A stretch of 46,594 bases of DNA from Muribaculaceae bacterium (GCA_014867205.1 WGUO01000027.1:1-46594); one strand, 5' to 3'; shown: positions 14,993 through 24,698, counted from the first letter of the stretch. Numbers and translations: made by a program. Notes: generated by a model from the sequence alone, not told the origin.

Positions 14993-16936
14993 ATGTATGC
15001 GCCTATGCTCATACCGCTCACCGGCCTGGTGTCAGGAATCCTTCTGTCAACAGCAGGTGTGCCGCTATGGGTCGCTATTCTATTGCTTGCCGCCGCCGTT
15101 CTCTTTTACCTCTTCCTCTCCTCTGTCTCGCGCGATCCCGTCAAGAGTTTCACCCGAAACCCATATCATCATGTATGGATTTTTCTGGCATTCACAGCAG
15201 TCGGGATATTTGATAGAGACATAAACAGTCCTTGCGAACTTGCAGATGATCGACTGACAGACATTATCGCCATCAGGGGCCATATCAACGGAGTTTCTCA
15301 TACTACATCGGGCGACAAGGCAATTGTAGAAGTCTATGCTCTCGTTGATTCTGCCGGAAGACAGGAGAGCGTTGACAATATGAGAATCATCTTGAGGTCT
15401 GAGATACTTTCGGCTATGACTGATGATGATATTCTCGTGCTTGGCAAACTGGACAAAATCACTGACTCCGATAACCATTTCAACACCGGTTATGCCCAAA
15501 GCAAAAATCGGGAAGGGATATATTATCAGATCGACTCCAATGAAGGTGATATAGACGTCACGGGCCATACCCGGACATTTACCGGAGTGGCATCATCAAT
15601 CCGCGACAGACTTGAGGCCGCGATAGAGCACACTCATCTCAATAAGACTACCCAGAATTTTTTGATTACTGTTTTGCTTGGCGATCGAGCATATCTGGAC
15701 CGGAATACGCGTGACCTTTTTGCCGATGCCGGTATTTCGCATATGCTTGCTCTCAGCGGAATGCATGTAGCCATTATATCCGGCATCTTACTTTGGATTC
15801 TATTCCCGATGAATCTTATCGGCTTATACAGATACAGGATTCTTGTCTCCACAATACTTCTGTTATTCTATGCATTTATCACCGGATGGGCACCTTCGAC
15901 CGTGCGTGCCACGCTTATGGCCATGTCGGTAATGGTCTGCATGTTTATGGAACGTAAGAACTCCGCATGGAATGCTCTGCTAACAGCGACATTCGTGATT
16001 CTTCTTTTCAACCCCGGCGCCGTGCTTGATGTCGGGCTGCAGCTCAGTTTCATGTGTGTCGCAGCATTGATATTTTTCGTAAATCCGCTCACTCCAATCG
16101 ATCATCATGAGCATCACTGTATCTATGCCATATACACTGCGGTGCTTACTACACTTGTTGCAACTGTGGCTACGTGGTGTCTTGTGGCTTATAGTTTCGG
16201 CATGGTGCCCGTGATGTTTCTTCCAGCCAATATCCTGGTGCTACCACTATTGCCTGCCTATCTTGTGACCGCAATAATTTATCTTGTCCTCTCAGGCTTC
16301 GGATTGGAGATAAACATTCTTCGTAACATACTTGACGGGGCCCTCAACGGACTATACTCGATTCTTGACTGGATCTCGGGTGAGGGTACAGCCATAAACT
16401 ATTCACCAACCACATTAACGCTGGTATTATGGCTGATTTTCCTTATTGTGGCTGCCTGGTGGCTCAACGGAAACAGACGCCGTTGGAAGAAGTGGAGTTG
16501 CATTCTGCTCGGATGTGCATTGGTCATATCAGTCCCGATACAGTCCGAAGCGGACCGGGAAGATGCCTTCATCATTCAGAGAGGCATTTATGAAGTCACA
16601 TTACTTTCAAGAGTAAATGGAAAAGAGAACACTGTCTCTATGCAAAACCGGGCACTCAGCCGATGCACATTAGCAGGGAAGGATATTATCGTCGCAGATG
16701 GTCCATCTCATGGAATGAGCGTGGATACATGCCTGACATGCGATATTCTGGTAATAGGAGGCGGTAACCGCGAGGAATTAGAGGAGATAACAAAGAGAAT
16801 CAGACCTCAGGAGATTGTAATTCATGCTTCAGTAAGGCGCAAGCGTGAGGCAGCGCTTATCGGCGAGGCCAAGGCTGCCAGCATCCCTGCGCACTCTATT
16901 AGGCGAGAAGGCGCATATCGTTATCCGGCAAGATAA
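14993..16936 (+). CDS. comEC: ComEC/Rec2-family DNA-uptake membrane protein
   Basis: Polytopic inner-membrane protein of the ComEC/Rec2 family, the channel for DNA entry in transformable bacteria; 647 aa. The first 60 residues hold two or three membrane segments. A soluble DUF4131-like domain follows (about 75-205), then the competence domain with the conserved LGDR and SGMHVAIISG motifs and many hydrophobic segments (about 245-500). The C-terminal 110 residues are a remnant of the metallo-beta-lactamase-like domain without the HxHxDH zinc motif. I chose the ATG at 14993, 4 nt after aroE, because residues begin MYAPMLIPLTGLVSG; the frame extends upstream into aroE. Whether uptake occurs is unknown. 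Confidence 0.9.
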   Translation: MYAPMLIPLTGLVSGILLSTAGVPLWVAILLLAAAVLFYLFLSSVSRDPVKSFTRNPYHHVWIFLAFTAVGIFDRDINSPCELADDRLTDIIAIRGHINGVSHTTSGDKAIVEVYALVDSAGRQESVDNMRIILRSEILSAMTDDDILVLGKLDKITDSDNHFNTGYAQSKNREGIYYQIDSNEGDIDVTGHTRTFTGVASSIRDRLEAAIEHTHLNKTTQNFLITVLLGDRAYLDRNTRDLFADAGISHMLALSGMHVAIISGILLWILFPMNLIGLYRYRILVSTILLLFYAFITGWAPSTVRATLMAMSVMVCMFMERKNSAWNALLTATFVILLFNPGAVLDVGLQLSFMCVAALIFFVNPLTPIDHHEHHCIYAIYTAVLTTLVATVATWCLVAYSFGMVPVMFLPANILVLPLLPAYLVTAIIYLVLSGFGLEINILRNILDGALNGLYSILDWISGEGTAINYSPTTLTLVLWLIFLIVAAWWLNGNRRRWKKWSCILLGCALVISVPIQSEADREDAFIIQRGIYEVTLLSRVNGKENTVSMQNRALSRCTLAGKDIIVADGPSHGMSVDTCLTCDILVIGGGNREELEEITKRIRPQEIVIHASVRRKREAALIGEAKAASIPAHSIRREGAYRYPAR

Positions 16937-17221
16937 TCAGGCCTTCTTTTCAAGGGGGTCAACCTTTATGACCGGTTTGCCGAAGAATGTGCCAAGACGC
17001 GCTAATGTGGCTATAGTAAAATTATGTTCTCCGCTCAGCCACTTGGTAATCTCGCTCGGGCGTCGACCGAGAGCATCGGCAAACTGTTTCTTGCTCAGTC
17101 CCTTCTCCTTCATCAAAGTCTCAATACGGTTGGCAATGGCCATAGACATCTGCGCTCTGAGTCGAACCACCTCCGGCATCTCGCCCATCAGTTCTTTCAG
17201 GCTGTCATCAAAATTATTCAT
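16937..17221 (-). CDS. XRE-family helix-turn-helix regulator (HigA antitoxin-like), orphan
   Basis: A 94-aa protein with a helix-turn-helix at about residues 41-88 (LSKKQFADAL...RRPSEITKWLSG...FTIATLARL). This matches HigA-type antitoxin/Xre repressors common in Bacteroidota. No HigB- or RelE-like toxin gene is adjacent: the 58 nt upstream hold no reading frame and downstream lies comEC. It is either an orphan antitoxin or a solo regulator. The stop codon abuts the comEC stop without a gap, leaving no room for a terminator between them. A 5-bp inverted repeat 18 nt upstream may be its own operator. Confidence 0.85.
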   Translation of the reverse strand: MNNFDDSLKELMGEMPEVVRLRAQMSMAIANRIETLMKEKGLSKKQFADALGRRPSEITKWLSGEHNFTIATLARLGTFFGKPVIKVDPLEKKA

Positions 17222-17239
17222 ACGTACTTATGGTGTTCT

Positions 17240-17259
17240 GTTATCAACTTCTTAATAAC
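17240..17259. promoter_or_regulatory. Short inverted repeat upstream of the HigA-like gene
   Basis: GTTAT (17240-17244) and ATAAC (17255-17259) with a 10-nt spacer, just before the start at 17221. It may be a repressor site. The arms are short, so chance is possible. Confidence 0.25.
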
Positions 17260-17279
17260 GCCAAGGAAACATTTTTATT

Positions 17280-18035
17280 TCAATCCGGGTAGAACACTCC
17301 TTTCTCTCCCCAGTCCCACATACCCGGCACAACAGAGGAAAAGTTGAATTTTGCGATGCCGAGGTCAACAGCATATTTGGCAGGATCAACCGTATAGGCA
17401 ATAATCTGCTTTTTATTATCAATGGTTTTGGCTGTAATCCGGACTGGCTGCTTGTTTAATGCCGAGGGAGCGCATGCTATCGCCTCCAGACCGGTTTCAA
17501 GCCATGGAAAATCTTTTTTTGCCTCCTCATATTCCTCATCACTGCCATCGAAAAACTCACGTGGTGCCAACGACTTCCGATGTGACATACGGGCAGCCAT
17601 CTTTGCCATAAACGACGTATGCCTTTCATCTGCGATTCCGAATGTAACCACAAATGGTATCTTTTCATAGACCTCCACTCTCGCACCTACATGATCGCGT
17701 GAGAATGTGCCGCCGACAAAACATGTGCCCAATCCTGCTTCTACTGCCTCCATCACGAATTGCTCAGCAAAAAATCCTGCCCTCTCGTAGGCAGCGGCAA
17801 ACGTAGGATCTATTACGGACACCAGATAGTTACGGACATTACGGAACATGCCGTAACTACGCGCCATACCGGCAAAGGGCTGTCCGTCGTCAAAACACAA
17901 CTGTAAGTTAAGTCCCGCCTCATGAGTGTTGATGTACGTAACCTCACTCCTGAGCCTGTTTATAATTTTTTCATTAAGGCTATCGACCGAATAACTTCTG
18001 ACAGAGTGTCTACTTCTCAATAATTCCAAATCCAT
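17280..18035 (-). CDS. Nitroreductase-family flavoprotein (putative TM-type nitroreductase)
   Basis: A 251-aa FMN-binding protein made of two half-nitroreductase units. The N-terminus has the family pattern LLRSRHSVRSYSVDSL with the FMN-contacting Arg residues. The middle contains AEQFVMEAVEAGLGTCFVGGTF. The C-terminal half contains EAIACAPSALNKQPVRI and DLGIAKFNFS, a repeat of the flavin-site elements. This fits the putative TM nitroreductase family (PF14512), whose physiological substrate is unknown. It is transcribed alone; the hutH terminator lies between it and the hut operon. A TATATTTTG sequence near 18072-18080 resembles a -7 box but has one extra base. Confidence 0.83.
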   Translation of the reverse strand: MDLELLRSRHSVRSYSVDSLNEKIINRLRSEVTYINTHEAGLNLQLCFDDGQPFAGMARSYGMFRNVRNYLVSVIDPTFAAAYERAGFFAEQFVMEAVEAGLGTCFVGGTFSRDHVGARVEVYEKIPFVVTFGIADERHTSFMAKMAARMSHRKSLAPREFFDGSDEEYEEAKKDFPWLETGLEAIACAPSALNKQPVRITAKTIDNKKQIIAYTVDPAKYAVDLGIAKFNFSSVVPGMWDWGEKGVFYPD

Positions 18036-18083
18036 AGTTTTTGTCGCTATATTTTATAAAAACGCACATCTCAAAATATAATT

Positions 18084-18116
18084 GCCGGGGATCGCTGGAA
18101 TCAGCGTTTCCCCGGC
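18084..18116 (-). terminator. Intrinsic terminator of the hut operon
   Basis: Outer arms GCCGGGGA/TCCCCGGC and inner arms CGCTG/CAGCG close a GAAT loop. On the minus strand the hairpin is followed by an A/T-rich tail ATTATATTTT. It lies between the hutH stop (18180) and the nitroreductase start (18035). Confidence 0.65.
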
Positions 18117-18179
18117 TTAAACAAATCATATCTATCACCTCATACCTAAGCTTATTAGGTTAGAGAAATCTATGCATTA

Positions 18180-19697
18180 TCAGTCCATTACCTCCTCGAG
18201 ATCAACATCGAATCTATCGAGGAATTCCATAGTCTTGGCGATGTAGTCCTCCATGACCACGTCATCCTCAACGAACGGGACCTCTTTTCTGAACTCGGCC
18301 ATTACCTTCTCTATGTAGGGCGAAGACTTCAGCGGGCGGCGGAAGTCAAGTCCCTGAGCGGCATTCATAAGCTCAATAGCGGCGATATAGCGAAGGTTAT
18401 CTATTATCTTATGAAGTTTGGTCGCGGCATTAGCGCCCATGGAGACAAGATCCTCCTGGCCGTTTGAGCTGACAATCGAATCGCACGATGCCGGCCAGGC
18501 ATACATCTTGTTCTGGCTGACCATCGATGCCGCGGCGTACTGCGGAATCATGAAGCCCGAGTTAAGACCCGGTTTTGCGACAAGGAACTCCGGCAGACCA
18601 CGCAGGCCAAGTATCAGCTGGGCAACGCGACGCTCGGAGATGTTTCCAAGTTCATGCAGTGCGACACCCATGTAGTCGAAAGCCAGGGCAAGAGGCTCGC
18701 CATGGAAGTTTCCGCCAGAAACTACCATATCCTCATCGGGGAATACAGTGGGATTGTCTGTCACCGAATTGATTTCAGTATGCAGCACATTGGTGACATG
18801 AATCATGGCATCCTTGACCGCTCCATGAACCTGTGGGATACAACGGAACGAATAAGGATCCTGGACGTGATCCTTATGACGCTTGATAATCTCGCTGCCC
18901 TTGAGGAGATTGCGGTACACCTTACCAGTCTCTATCTGACCCGGATGAGGACGAACCTGCTGGATACAGTCGAGGAATGGCTCAATGCGACCATCGAAAG
19001 CCTCAAGTGACATCGCACCGAACAGGTCGAAACAGTTCACCATGTGCCAACCGTCGATGAGGGCCTTGATACCGTTCGCACTCATGAACTGGGTTCCGTT
19101 CAGTAGTGCAAGCCCCTCTTTCGACTTCAGTTTGATCGGACGCCAGCCAAGCTGGGCCAGCATGTCGGCACTCTTGATGCGACGTCCCTGGAAGAACACC
19201 TCTCCCTCGCCGATCAGCGGCAGGAAAAGGTTTGCAAGCGGCGCAAGGTCGCCCGAGGCGCCAAGCGAGCCACGGTCGTTGACAACCGGTATCACGTCGT
19301 TGTTGTAGAAGTCAAGGATGCGCTCGACAGTCTCTACCTGGACTCCGCTGAATCCCATCGATAGGGCGTGAGCCTTGAGGAGAAGCATCAGTTTGACAAT
19401 AACAGGGTCAACAGGGGTTCCGACGCTGCAGGAGTGGCTCTTCACCAGATTCTCCTGCAGGGTGGAGAGTTCCTCGCGCGAGATGTGCTTGCTGCAGAGT
19501 GAGCCGAAGCCGGTGGTGACTCCGTAGATTGGATAGGATGTCTCATCGGTCTTCTTGTCGAGGAAATCACGGCAATGCTGTATTTTCTCACGTGCCTCGC
19601 TCGACAGAGTCAGGCGCGCATTGCTTTTAAGTATCTTCTCGATAAGGTCATAAGTCAGTTTGCTTGACCCTATCGCATATGTCTCAAGTACATTCAT
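18180..19697 (-). CDS. hutH: Histidine ammonia-lyase
   Basis: Deaminates L-histidine to urocanate, the first step of histidine degradation. From the ATG at 19697 it has 505 aa, normal for the family. The Ala-Ser-Gly triad at 147-149 (GSLGASGDLAPLA) forms the MIO electrophile. The active-site Tyr lies in YGVTTGFGSL (about 58-67), and the conserved LLNGTQ and NPTVFPDEDMVVSGGNFHGE segments are present. A second in-frame ATG lies 3 codons upstream at 19706; the choice is uncertain. It is the last gene of hutU-ftcD-hutI-hutH, 43 nt after hutI, and is followed by the operon terminator. Confidence 0.96.
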   Translation of the reverse strand: MNVLETYAIGSSKLTYDLIEKILKSNARLTLSSEAREKIQHCRDFLDKKTDETSYPIYGVTTGFGSLCSKHISREELSTLQENLVKSHSCSVGTPVDPVIVKLMLLLKAHALSMGFSGVQVETVERILDFYNNDVIPVVNDRGSLGASGDLAPLANLFLPLIGEGEVFFQGRRIKSADMLAQLGWRPIKLKSKEGLALLNGTQFMSANGIKALIDGWHMVNCFDLFGAMSLEAFDGRIEPFLDCIQQVRPHPGQIETGKVYRNLLKGSEIIKRHKDHVQDPYSFRCIPQVHGAVKDAMIHVTNVLHTEINSVTDNPTVFPDEDMVVSGGNFHGEPLALAFDYMGVALHELGNISERRVAQLILGLRGLPEFLVAKPGLNSGFMIPQYAAASMVSQNKMYAWPASCDSIVSSNGQEDLVSMGANAATKLHKIIDNLRYIAAIELMNAAQGLDFRRPLKSSPYIEKVMAEFRKEVPFVEDDVVMEDYIAKTMEFLDRFDVDLEEVMD

Positions 19698-19740
19698 GAT
19701 ATACAAATTTTAATCAGTTTTAAGTATCGTGTCGTCTGCT

Positions 19741-20982
19741 CTATCTGTTTTGTGTGACAACCCGTCCCTGACTGATCACAGTCTTGACGCAGTTCATACC
19801 GACATAATAGGGGAGCGACTTGTAAGTATCAAAATTCAATATAACCACGTCACCGCTTTTACCAGGCTCAATTGAGCCTGTGACGTCAGCGAGTCCGCAT
19901 GCGGCTGCGCCGTTTAGCGTAAGCGCGGTTATTGTCTCCTCTATCGACATGTTCATGTAGATGCATGCCAACGCGATGGTAAGAGGGATGGAACCCGAGA
20001 AACATGAGCCGGGATTGAGGTCAGTGGCGAGAGCCACTGCTGCGCCGGCGTCAATAAATTTCCGCGCAGGTGCATATGGCTCGCGAAGCGCGAATGCTGT
20101 AAGAGGAAGCAATGTGGCCACCACTCCCCTTTCTGCCATAAGCCGTACACCCTCGTCGCTGACATGCAAGAGGTGGTCTGCCGAAACGGCACCAACCTCG
20201 GCTGCAAGCTCAGCTCCACCCAGAGTGACAATCTCGTCAGCATGCAGTTTGAGTTCAAAACCTGCCTCACGTGCGGCATTTAGCAATTTACGGGACTCCT
20301 CGATTTCAAATACATTCTTTTCTGTAAAGATATCGAAGAATCTTGCCTTCCCCTTGGCGGCCGGAATCATCTCGCGAATCATCATGTCCACATACTCCGA
20401 GGTACGGCCTTTGTACTCGGCAGGCACTGCATGTGCGCCGAGAAACGTTGAGACGACACGCAGTTTCTGACCCTCACGGCCTGCGAGTTCATTGATCGCG
20501 TCGAGCATCTTCAGTTCCGCCTCAGTCTCAAGTCCATAGCCGCTCTTTGCCTCGACTGTGGTCACCCCCATCTCCGACATGCGGTCAATAAACCACTGAG
20601 CCTTGTCAACAAGAGAATCGAGCGATTCACCTCGAGTTGCATTGACAGTAGACTGGATACCGCCGCCACGCTCCATAATGCTCATATACGAGTCACCCTT
20701 AAGCCTCCACTCGAACTCATCGGGACGATACCCTCCGAAGATCAGGTGAGTGTGTGAGTCAACGAATCCGGGGAGAACAGCGTTCCCTGCCGCATCAATC
20801 TCCTCGTATGGACCTGATACGTCAGGCATATCAGACATCGGCCCGACATAAGATATTATACCGTCGTCAATCACTATGCCCGCATTCTCTATATGAGATA
20901 GTTCAGCCATGTCGGCGCCCCTGCGGGCCGTGTGCCCGAGGGGTGTCGACAGGTTTGCGTTGATTATCCTTAGTTGTGACAT
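19741..20982 (-). CDS. hutI: Imidazolonepropionase
   Basis: Hydrolyses 4-imidazolone-5-propanoate to N-formimino-L-glutamate, step three of histidine degradation. The 413-aa amidohydrolase carries the metal motif HTH at residues 77-79 (SHTHLIFGG), a Gly-rich KSGYGLE segment, the LHADE ligand region and a late Asp in LATDLNPGS. It starts 6 nt after the ftcD stop and precedes hutH, so it is inside one operon. The ligands expected for a functional Zn/Fe enzyme are present. Confidence 0.96.
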   Translation of the reverse strand: MSQLRIINANLSTPLGHTARRGADMAELSHIENAGIVIDDGIISYVGPMSDMPDVSGPYEEIDAAGNAVLPGFVDSHTHLIFGGYRPDEFEWRLKGDSYMSIMERGGGIQSTVNATRGESLDSLVDKAQWFIDRMSEMGVTTVEAKSGYGLETEAELKMLDAINELAGREGQKLRVVSTFLGAHAVPAEYKGRTSEYVDMMIREMIPAAKGKARFFDIFTEKNVFEIEESRKLLNAAREAGFELKLHADEIVTLGGAELAAEVGAVSADHLLHVSDEGVRLMAERGVVATLLPLTAFALREPYAPARKFIDAGAAVALATDLNPGSCFSGSIPLTIALACIYMNMSIEETITALTLNGAAACGLADVTGSIEPGKSGDVVILNFDTYKSLPYYVGMNCVKTVISQGRVVTQNR

Positions 20983-20988
20983 CTTGAA

Positions 20989-22689
20989 TTATTTGCCGAT
21001 CACGGAATTGACAGTCTCAAGAATCTCGGCTTCCCTGCGAATAGCATTCGCGGCGATTTCCTTTGCCTCATCAAGGATCTTGTCAGCGGCCACACGGTCC
21101 TTGAGTCCGGCAGCATTGATGCGCACGTTCAGTTGCGCACCGAGTACGGCACTACGGGCAGCAAGCGCACCGACTCCGGCATCACTGACAGATGCGGGAT
21201 TGCCATGTTTGGCCATAGCCTCAAGCAGATCGAAAGTCTCACAGGCGGCCTTCATAGTGCGAAGCGGCACCTCGGTAGCATAGAGGGTGGCAGCCTCAAG
21301 AGCGGCGGCACGGGCCTGCTTCTCCTCGGCAGTATTCTTGGGCATTGCGAACACTGCCATGATTCGGTTGAACGCCTCTGTGTCCTCGTCGACAAGATCA
21401 ATCAGTCTGTCGAGTATGTTGCGTCCCTGCTCTGCGTAATTGGAGAATTCCTCCCAGCGATCATCCCAGCCTGCCTTGTGTGCCGACAGGTTGGCCACCA
21501 TTGTGCCGAGTGCCGCCGCAAGGGCTCCCATATATGCCGAAATAGAACCTCCCCCGGGTGCCGGAGACTCCGAGGCTGTCTCGTCTGCAAAGGCGCGGCA
21601 CGTCATGTCGACAAGTCTCTTTGTCTCCTTGCCAGACTCAAGCATATACTCTATTATCTTCTCCTCGGGACGGAAGGCCTTAAGTTCGTCAAGTCCCATC
21701 GACTTGACTGCTATCTTTATGATTTCCTCTTCGGGAATACCGAGCGAGCGCTGCTGCATGCGGAGATAATGCTTACCTGCATCGATTATCGCACGCTTCG
21801 GGACGAGGCCGACAATTTCTGTTCCGGTTACGCGGATGCCTCGCGCAGCTGCCGCACGGCTCACCTCGTCAAAGGCTACATGCAGCGGGGTGCGTCCCAT
21901 GTCCGTGATGTTCATCGACACCTGTGCGATTCCGTACTCGTCGATAAACCATCCGATTGCCTTCGTGCCAGGCAATGTGCCGGGAATCATGATTGTGTTT
22001 CCGTTCTCATCCTTCATCGGCTTGCCGTTGACCTTGCCACCCTCGCGCATCGGGCGTCCCTTCTCGCGAACATCAAAAGCAATGGCGTTAGCCCGTCTGG
22101 TCGAAGTTGTATTGAGGTTGAAATTAACAGCAATCAGGAAATCACGGGCACCGACAGCAGTGGCGCCGGTACGTGCTATTTCCTCATCAAACGGGCGGTC
22201 TCCGAAATCAGAGCCTTTCCCTTCACAGCCCATGCGCTCTGGAAGTCCCTCATACTCACCTGCACGACACACGGCCAGATTCTTCCGCTCCGGCTTGAAT
22301 GCAGCGGCCTCGTAACAGTATGTGGGTATGTTGAGTTCATTCGATATTCTCTCGGCAAGTTTCCGTGCGAGAACAGCACATTCCTCAAGCGTGATTCCGC
22401 TAACAGGGATAAGAGGACATACGTCTGTGGCACCCATGCGGGGATGCGCGCCATGATGCTGGCGCATGTCTATCAGTTCGGCAGCCTTGCGCACTCCACG
22501 AACAGCGGCGTCCAGCACAGCCTCGGGCTCACCTACGAAGGTGACCACCGTACGGTTGGTGGCCTCTCCCGGATCGACATCAAGAAGTCGAACCTCGCCG
22601 CCCTTCTCTATCTCTGCGGTAATCGCGTCAATCACCGCGCGGTCGCGTCCCTCGCTGAAATTGGGCACGCACTCAATAATCTGTCTCAT
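20989..22689 (-). CDS. ftcD: Bifunctional glutamate formimidoyltransferase / formimidoyl-THF cyclodeaminase
   Basis: Two enzymes in one 566-aa chain. Residues 1 to about 325 are the formiminotransferase (IECVPNFSEGRD at the start, QHHGAHPRMGATDVCP), moving the formimino group of formiminoglutamate to tetrahydrofolate. Residues about 355-555 are the cyclodeaminase (SPAPGGGSISAYMGALAAAL), releasing ammonia to give 5,10-methenyl-THF. The order is the same as in mammalian FTCD; many bacteria have separate genes or use HutG instead. I use the ATG at 22689 (MRQIIECVPNFSEG); four codons upstream is only a TTG. It lies between hutU (14 nt) and hutI (6 nt). Confidence 0.95.
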   Translation of the reverse strand: MRQIIECVPNFSEGRDRAVIDAITAEIEKGGEVRLLDVDPGEATNRTVVTFVGEPEAVLDAAVRGVRKAAELIDMRQHHGAHPRMGATDVCPLIPVSGITLEECAVLARKLAERISNELNIPTYCYEAAAFKPERKNLAVCRAGEYEGLPERMGCEGKGSDFGDRPFDEEIARTGATAVGARDFLIAVNFNLNTTSTRRANAIAFDVREKGRPMREGGKVNGKPMKDENGNTIMIPGTLPGTKAIGWFIDEYGIAQVSMNITDMGRTPLHVAFDEVSRAAAARGIRVTGTEIVGLVPKRAIIDAGKHYLRMQQRSLGIPEEEIIKIAVKSMGLDELKAFRPEEKIIEYMLESGKETKRLVDMTCRAFADETASESPAPGGGSISAYMGALAAALGTMVANLSAHKAGWDDRWEEFSNYAEQGRNILDRLIDLVDEDTEAFNRIMAVFAMPKNTAEEKQARAAALEAATLYATEVPLRTMKAACETFDLLEAMAKHGNPASVSDAGVGALAARSAVLGAQLNVRINAAGLKDRVAADKILDEAKEIAANAIRREAEILETVNSVIGK

Positions 22690-22703
22690 AGTCTGATTCA
22701 ACC

Positions 22704-24698
22704 TTATTTCTTAATTATTTCAGCAAGATATTCCTCGTCGGCAAGATTCGGCTCGGTGATGTAGAAACCGTTCTCCATCTGGGTCTCGTTCCACTCGCGC
22801 ACTGTGCTCATGGCGTTCTCGTTGCGGGCCCAGCTGCGGCGTGCGACTCCACCCATCACATCCCAGAGCATCGCTTTCTTAAGTATCTCGTCAACTCGTT
22901 CCGATCCGTCGCAGACCATTCCGAAACCGCCGTTGATGGCCTTACCGATGCCAACGCCACCGCCATTGTGGAGCGCTACAAGACTCATGCCACGCGCGCA
23001 GTTGCCGGCGAAACACTGCACTGCCATATCGGCCATCACATTGGAGCCATCCTTGATATTAGAGGTCTCACGGAACGGAGAGTCCGTGCCGCTCACGTCA
23101 TGGTGGTCACGGCCGAGCATTATGGGACCAACCTCGCCATTGCGCACCATCTCGTTGAATTTAAGCGCGATCTTCAGACGGCCCATTGCATCCTGATAGA
23201 GGATGCGTGCCTGCGTACCGACAACAAGCGCATTCTTCTCGGCGTCGCGTATCCAGTTGTAGTTATCGCGGTCCTGGCCACGGCGGTTGACGTCTATGCA
23301 CTCCATTGCCGCATGGTCGGTCTTCACGAGATCCTCGTGCTTGCCGCTGAGGCAAACCCAACGGAAGGGTCCATAGCCGAAGTCGAACAGCATCGGGCCC
23401 ATGATGTCCTCCACATATGAGGGCCATATGAAACCATCCTTCTCGTCTACGCCGTTCTTGGAAATTTCCTTGACACCTGCGTCATAGATGGCCTTCATGA
23501 ACGAGTTGCCGTAGTCGAAGAAATATGTGCCACGTGCGACAAGTGTCTTGATGGCCTCGTAGTGGCGTCGCAAAGTCTCGTCAACAAGACGACGGAATTT
23601 AGCGGGATCCTTGTGAAGCAGTTCGGTACGCTCCTCGAATGTGAGTCCGACAGGACAATATCCACCCTCATATACCGCATGACATGAGGTCTGGTCGCTC
23701 AGAAGCTCGATTTTCTTATTGTTTCTGACCGCATACTCAAGAAGGTCAACCACGTTGCCGTGATATGCCACAGAGATGGGGCGCCTCTCTGCCATTGCCT
23801 CCTCGGCAAGTCTGAACGCCTCCTCGATATCGTCAGTCTTGGCACTTACCCAGCCCTGGTCCATGCGGGTCTTGATCCGCGACTCGTCAACCTCGGCGAT
23901 AATTGCGGCCGCACCGGCGATTTCAGCAGCCTTTGGCTGAGCGCCGCTCATGCCGCCGAGTCCCGACGAGACGAAGATATGACCTCGGAGATCTCCATGT
24001 TCCGGAACGCCGAGTTTCATGCGACCGGCATTCAGTATGGTATTGAATGTACCGTGGACAATTCCCTGCGGACCGATGTACATCCAACCGCCGGCTGTCA
24101 TCTGGCCATAGTTTGCGACACCAAGCTGCATCGCCTCATGCCAGTCGTGGAGGTTGTCGAACATGCCGACCATCATGGCGTTGGTGATGATGACACGCGG
24201 GGCTTCTGGACGCGAGGGGAAAAGTCCAAGTGGATGGCCTGACTCGACTACGAGCGTCTGCTCCTCAGTCAATTCCTCAAGATATTTCTTTATAAGACGG
24301 TACTGGAGCCAGTTCTGACAGACCTGACCCGTCTCACCATAGGTAACAAGTTCGTAGGGATATAATGCGACATCAAACGAAAGATTGTTGTCGATCATCA
24401 CCTGAAACGCCTTTCCGGCAAGACATTTACCCTTATACTCATCAACAGGCTTCGCCTTTAGGTCACCCTGCGGACGCCAGCGGTAGGCATAGATACGTCC
24501 GCGCGTGCGCAACTCTTCAAGAAACTCCGGAGCCGCCTGCTCGTGAAGTTCAGCAGGCAGATAACGTAGGGCGTTCTTGAGCGCCGTCATTGTCTTGTTC
24601 TCGTCAAGCGTATATCCGCGATCTGGAGCGCGACGTATACCCTGCTCAAATTCAGGCATTTCAGGCCATTCGGCACTGAGTGCGATCTTTGTGTTCAT
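22704..24698 (-). CDS. hutU: Urocanate hydratase
   Basis: Converts urocanate to 4-imidazolone-5-propanoate with a tightly bound NAD+, step two of histidine degradation. The 664-aa protein has the urocanase signature region (TYGETGQVCQNW, GGWMYIGPQGIVHGT, FVSSGLGGMSGAQ) and the FDYGNSFMKAIYDAG segment. It belongs to the longer (about 660-680 aa) urocanase form common in Bacteroidota and eukaryotes rather than the 550-aa proteobacterial form. It is the first gene of the four-gene operon; a candidate promoter lies about 90 nt upstream. No hutC/hutP regulator is in the window. Confidence 0.95.
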   Translation of the reverse strand: MNTKIALSAEWPEMPEFEQGIRRAPDRGYTLDENKTMTALKNALRYLPAELHEQAAPEFLEELRTRGRIYAYRWRPQGDLKAKPVDEYKGKCLAGKAFQVMIDNNLSFDVALYPYELVTYGETGQVCQNWLQYRLIKKYLEELTEEQTLVVESGHPLGLFPSRPEAPRVIITNAMMVGMFDNLHDWHEAMQLGVANYGQMTAGGWMYIGPQGIVHGTFNTILNAGRMKLGVPEHGDLRGHIFVSSGLGGMSGAQPKAAEIAGAAAIIAEVDESRIKTRMDQGWVSAKTDDIEEAFRLAEEAMAERRPISVAYHGNVVDLLEYAVRNNKKIELLSDQTSCHAVYEGGYCPVGLTFEERTELLHKDPAKFRRLVDETLRRHYEAIKTLVARGTYFFDYGNSFMKAIYDAGVKEISKNGVDEKDGFIWPSYVEDIMGPMLFDFGYGPFRWVCLSGKHEDLVKTDHAAMECIDVNRRGQDRDNYNWIRDAEKNALVVGTQARILYQDAMGRLKIALKFNEMVRNGEVGPIMLGRDHHDVSGTDSPFRETSNIKDGSNVMADMAVQCFAGNCARGMSLVALHNGGGVGIGKAINGGFGMVCDGSERVDEILKKAMLWDVMGGVARRSWARNENAMSTVREWNETQMENGFYITEPNLADEEYLAEIIKK

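Noticed and set aside
16907..16950. GAAGGC/GCCTTC plus TTTT at the end of comEC as a terminator
   Set aside because: Only a 6-bp stem with a 28-nt loop, inside the coding end of comEC; too weak to support.
21133..22764. Long plus-strand open frame opposite ftcD
   Set aside because: It is the antisense shadow of the ftcD gene, which has full family motifs; the frame has no recognisable domain and many Cys/His/Arg runs typical of a shadow frame.
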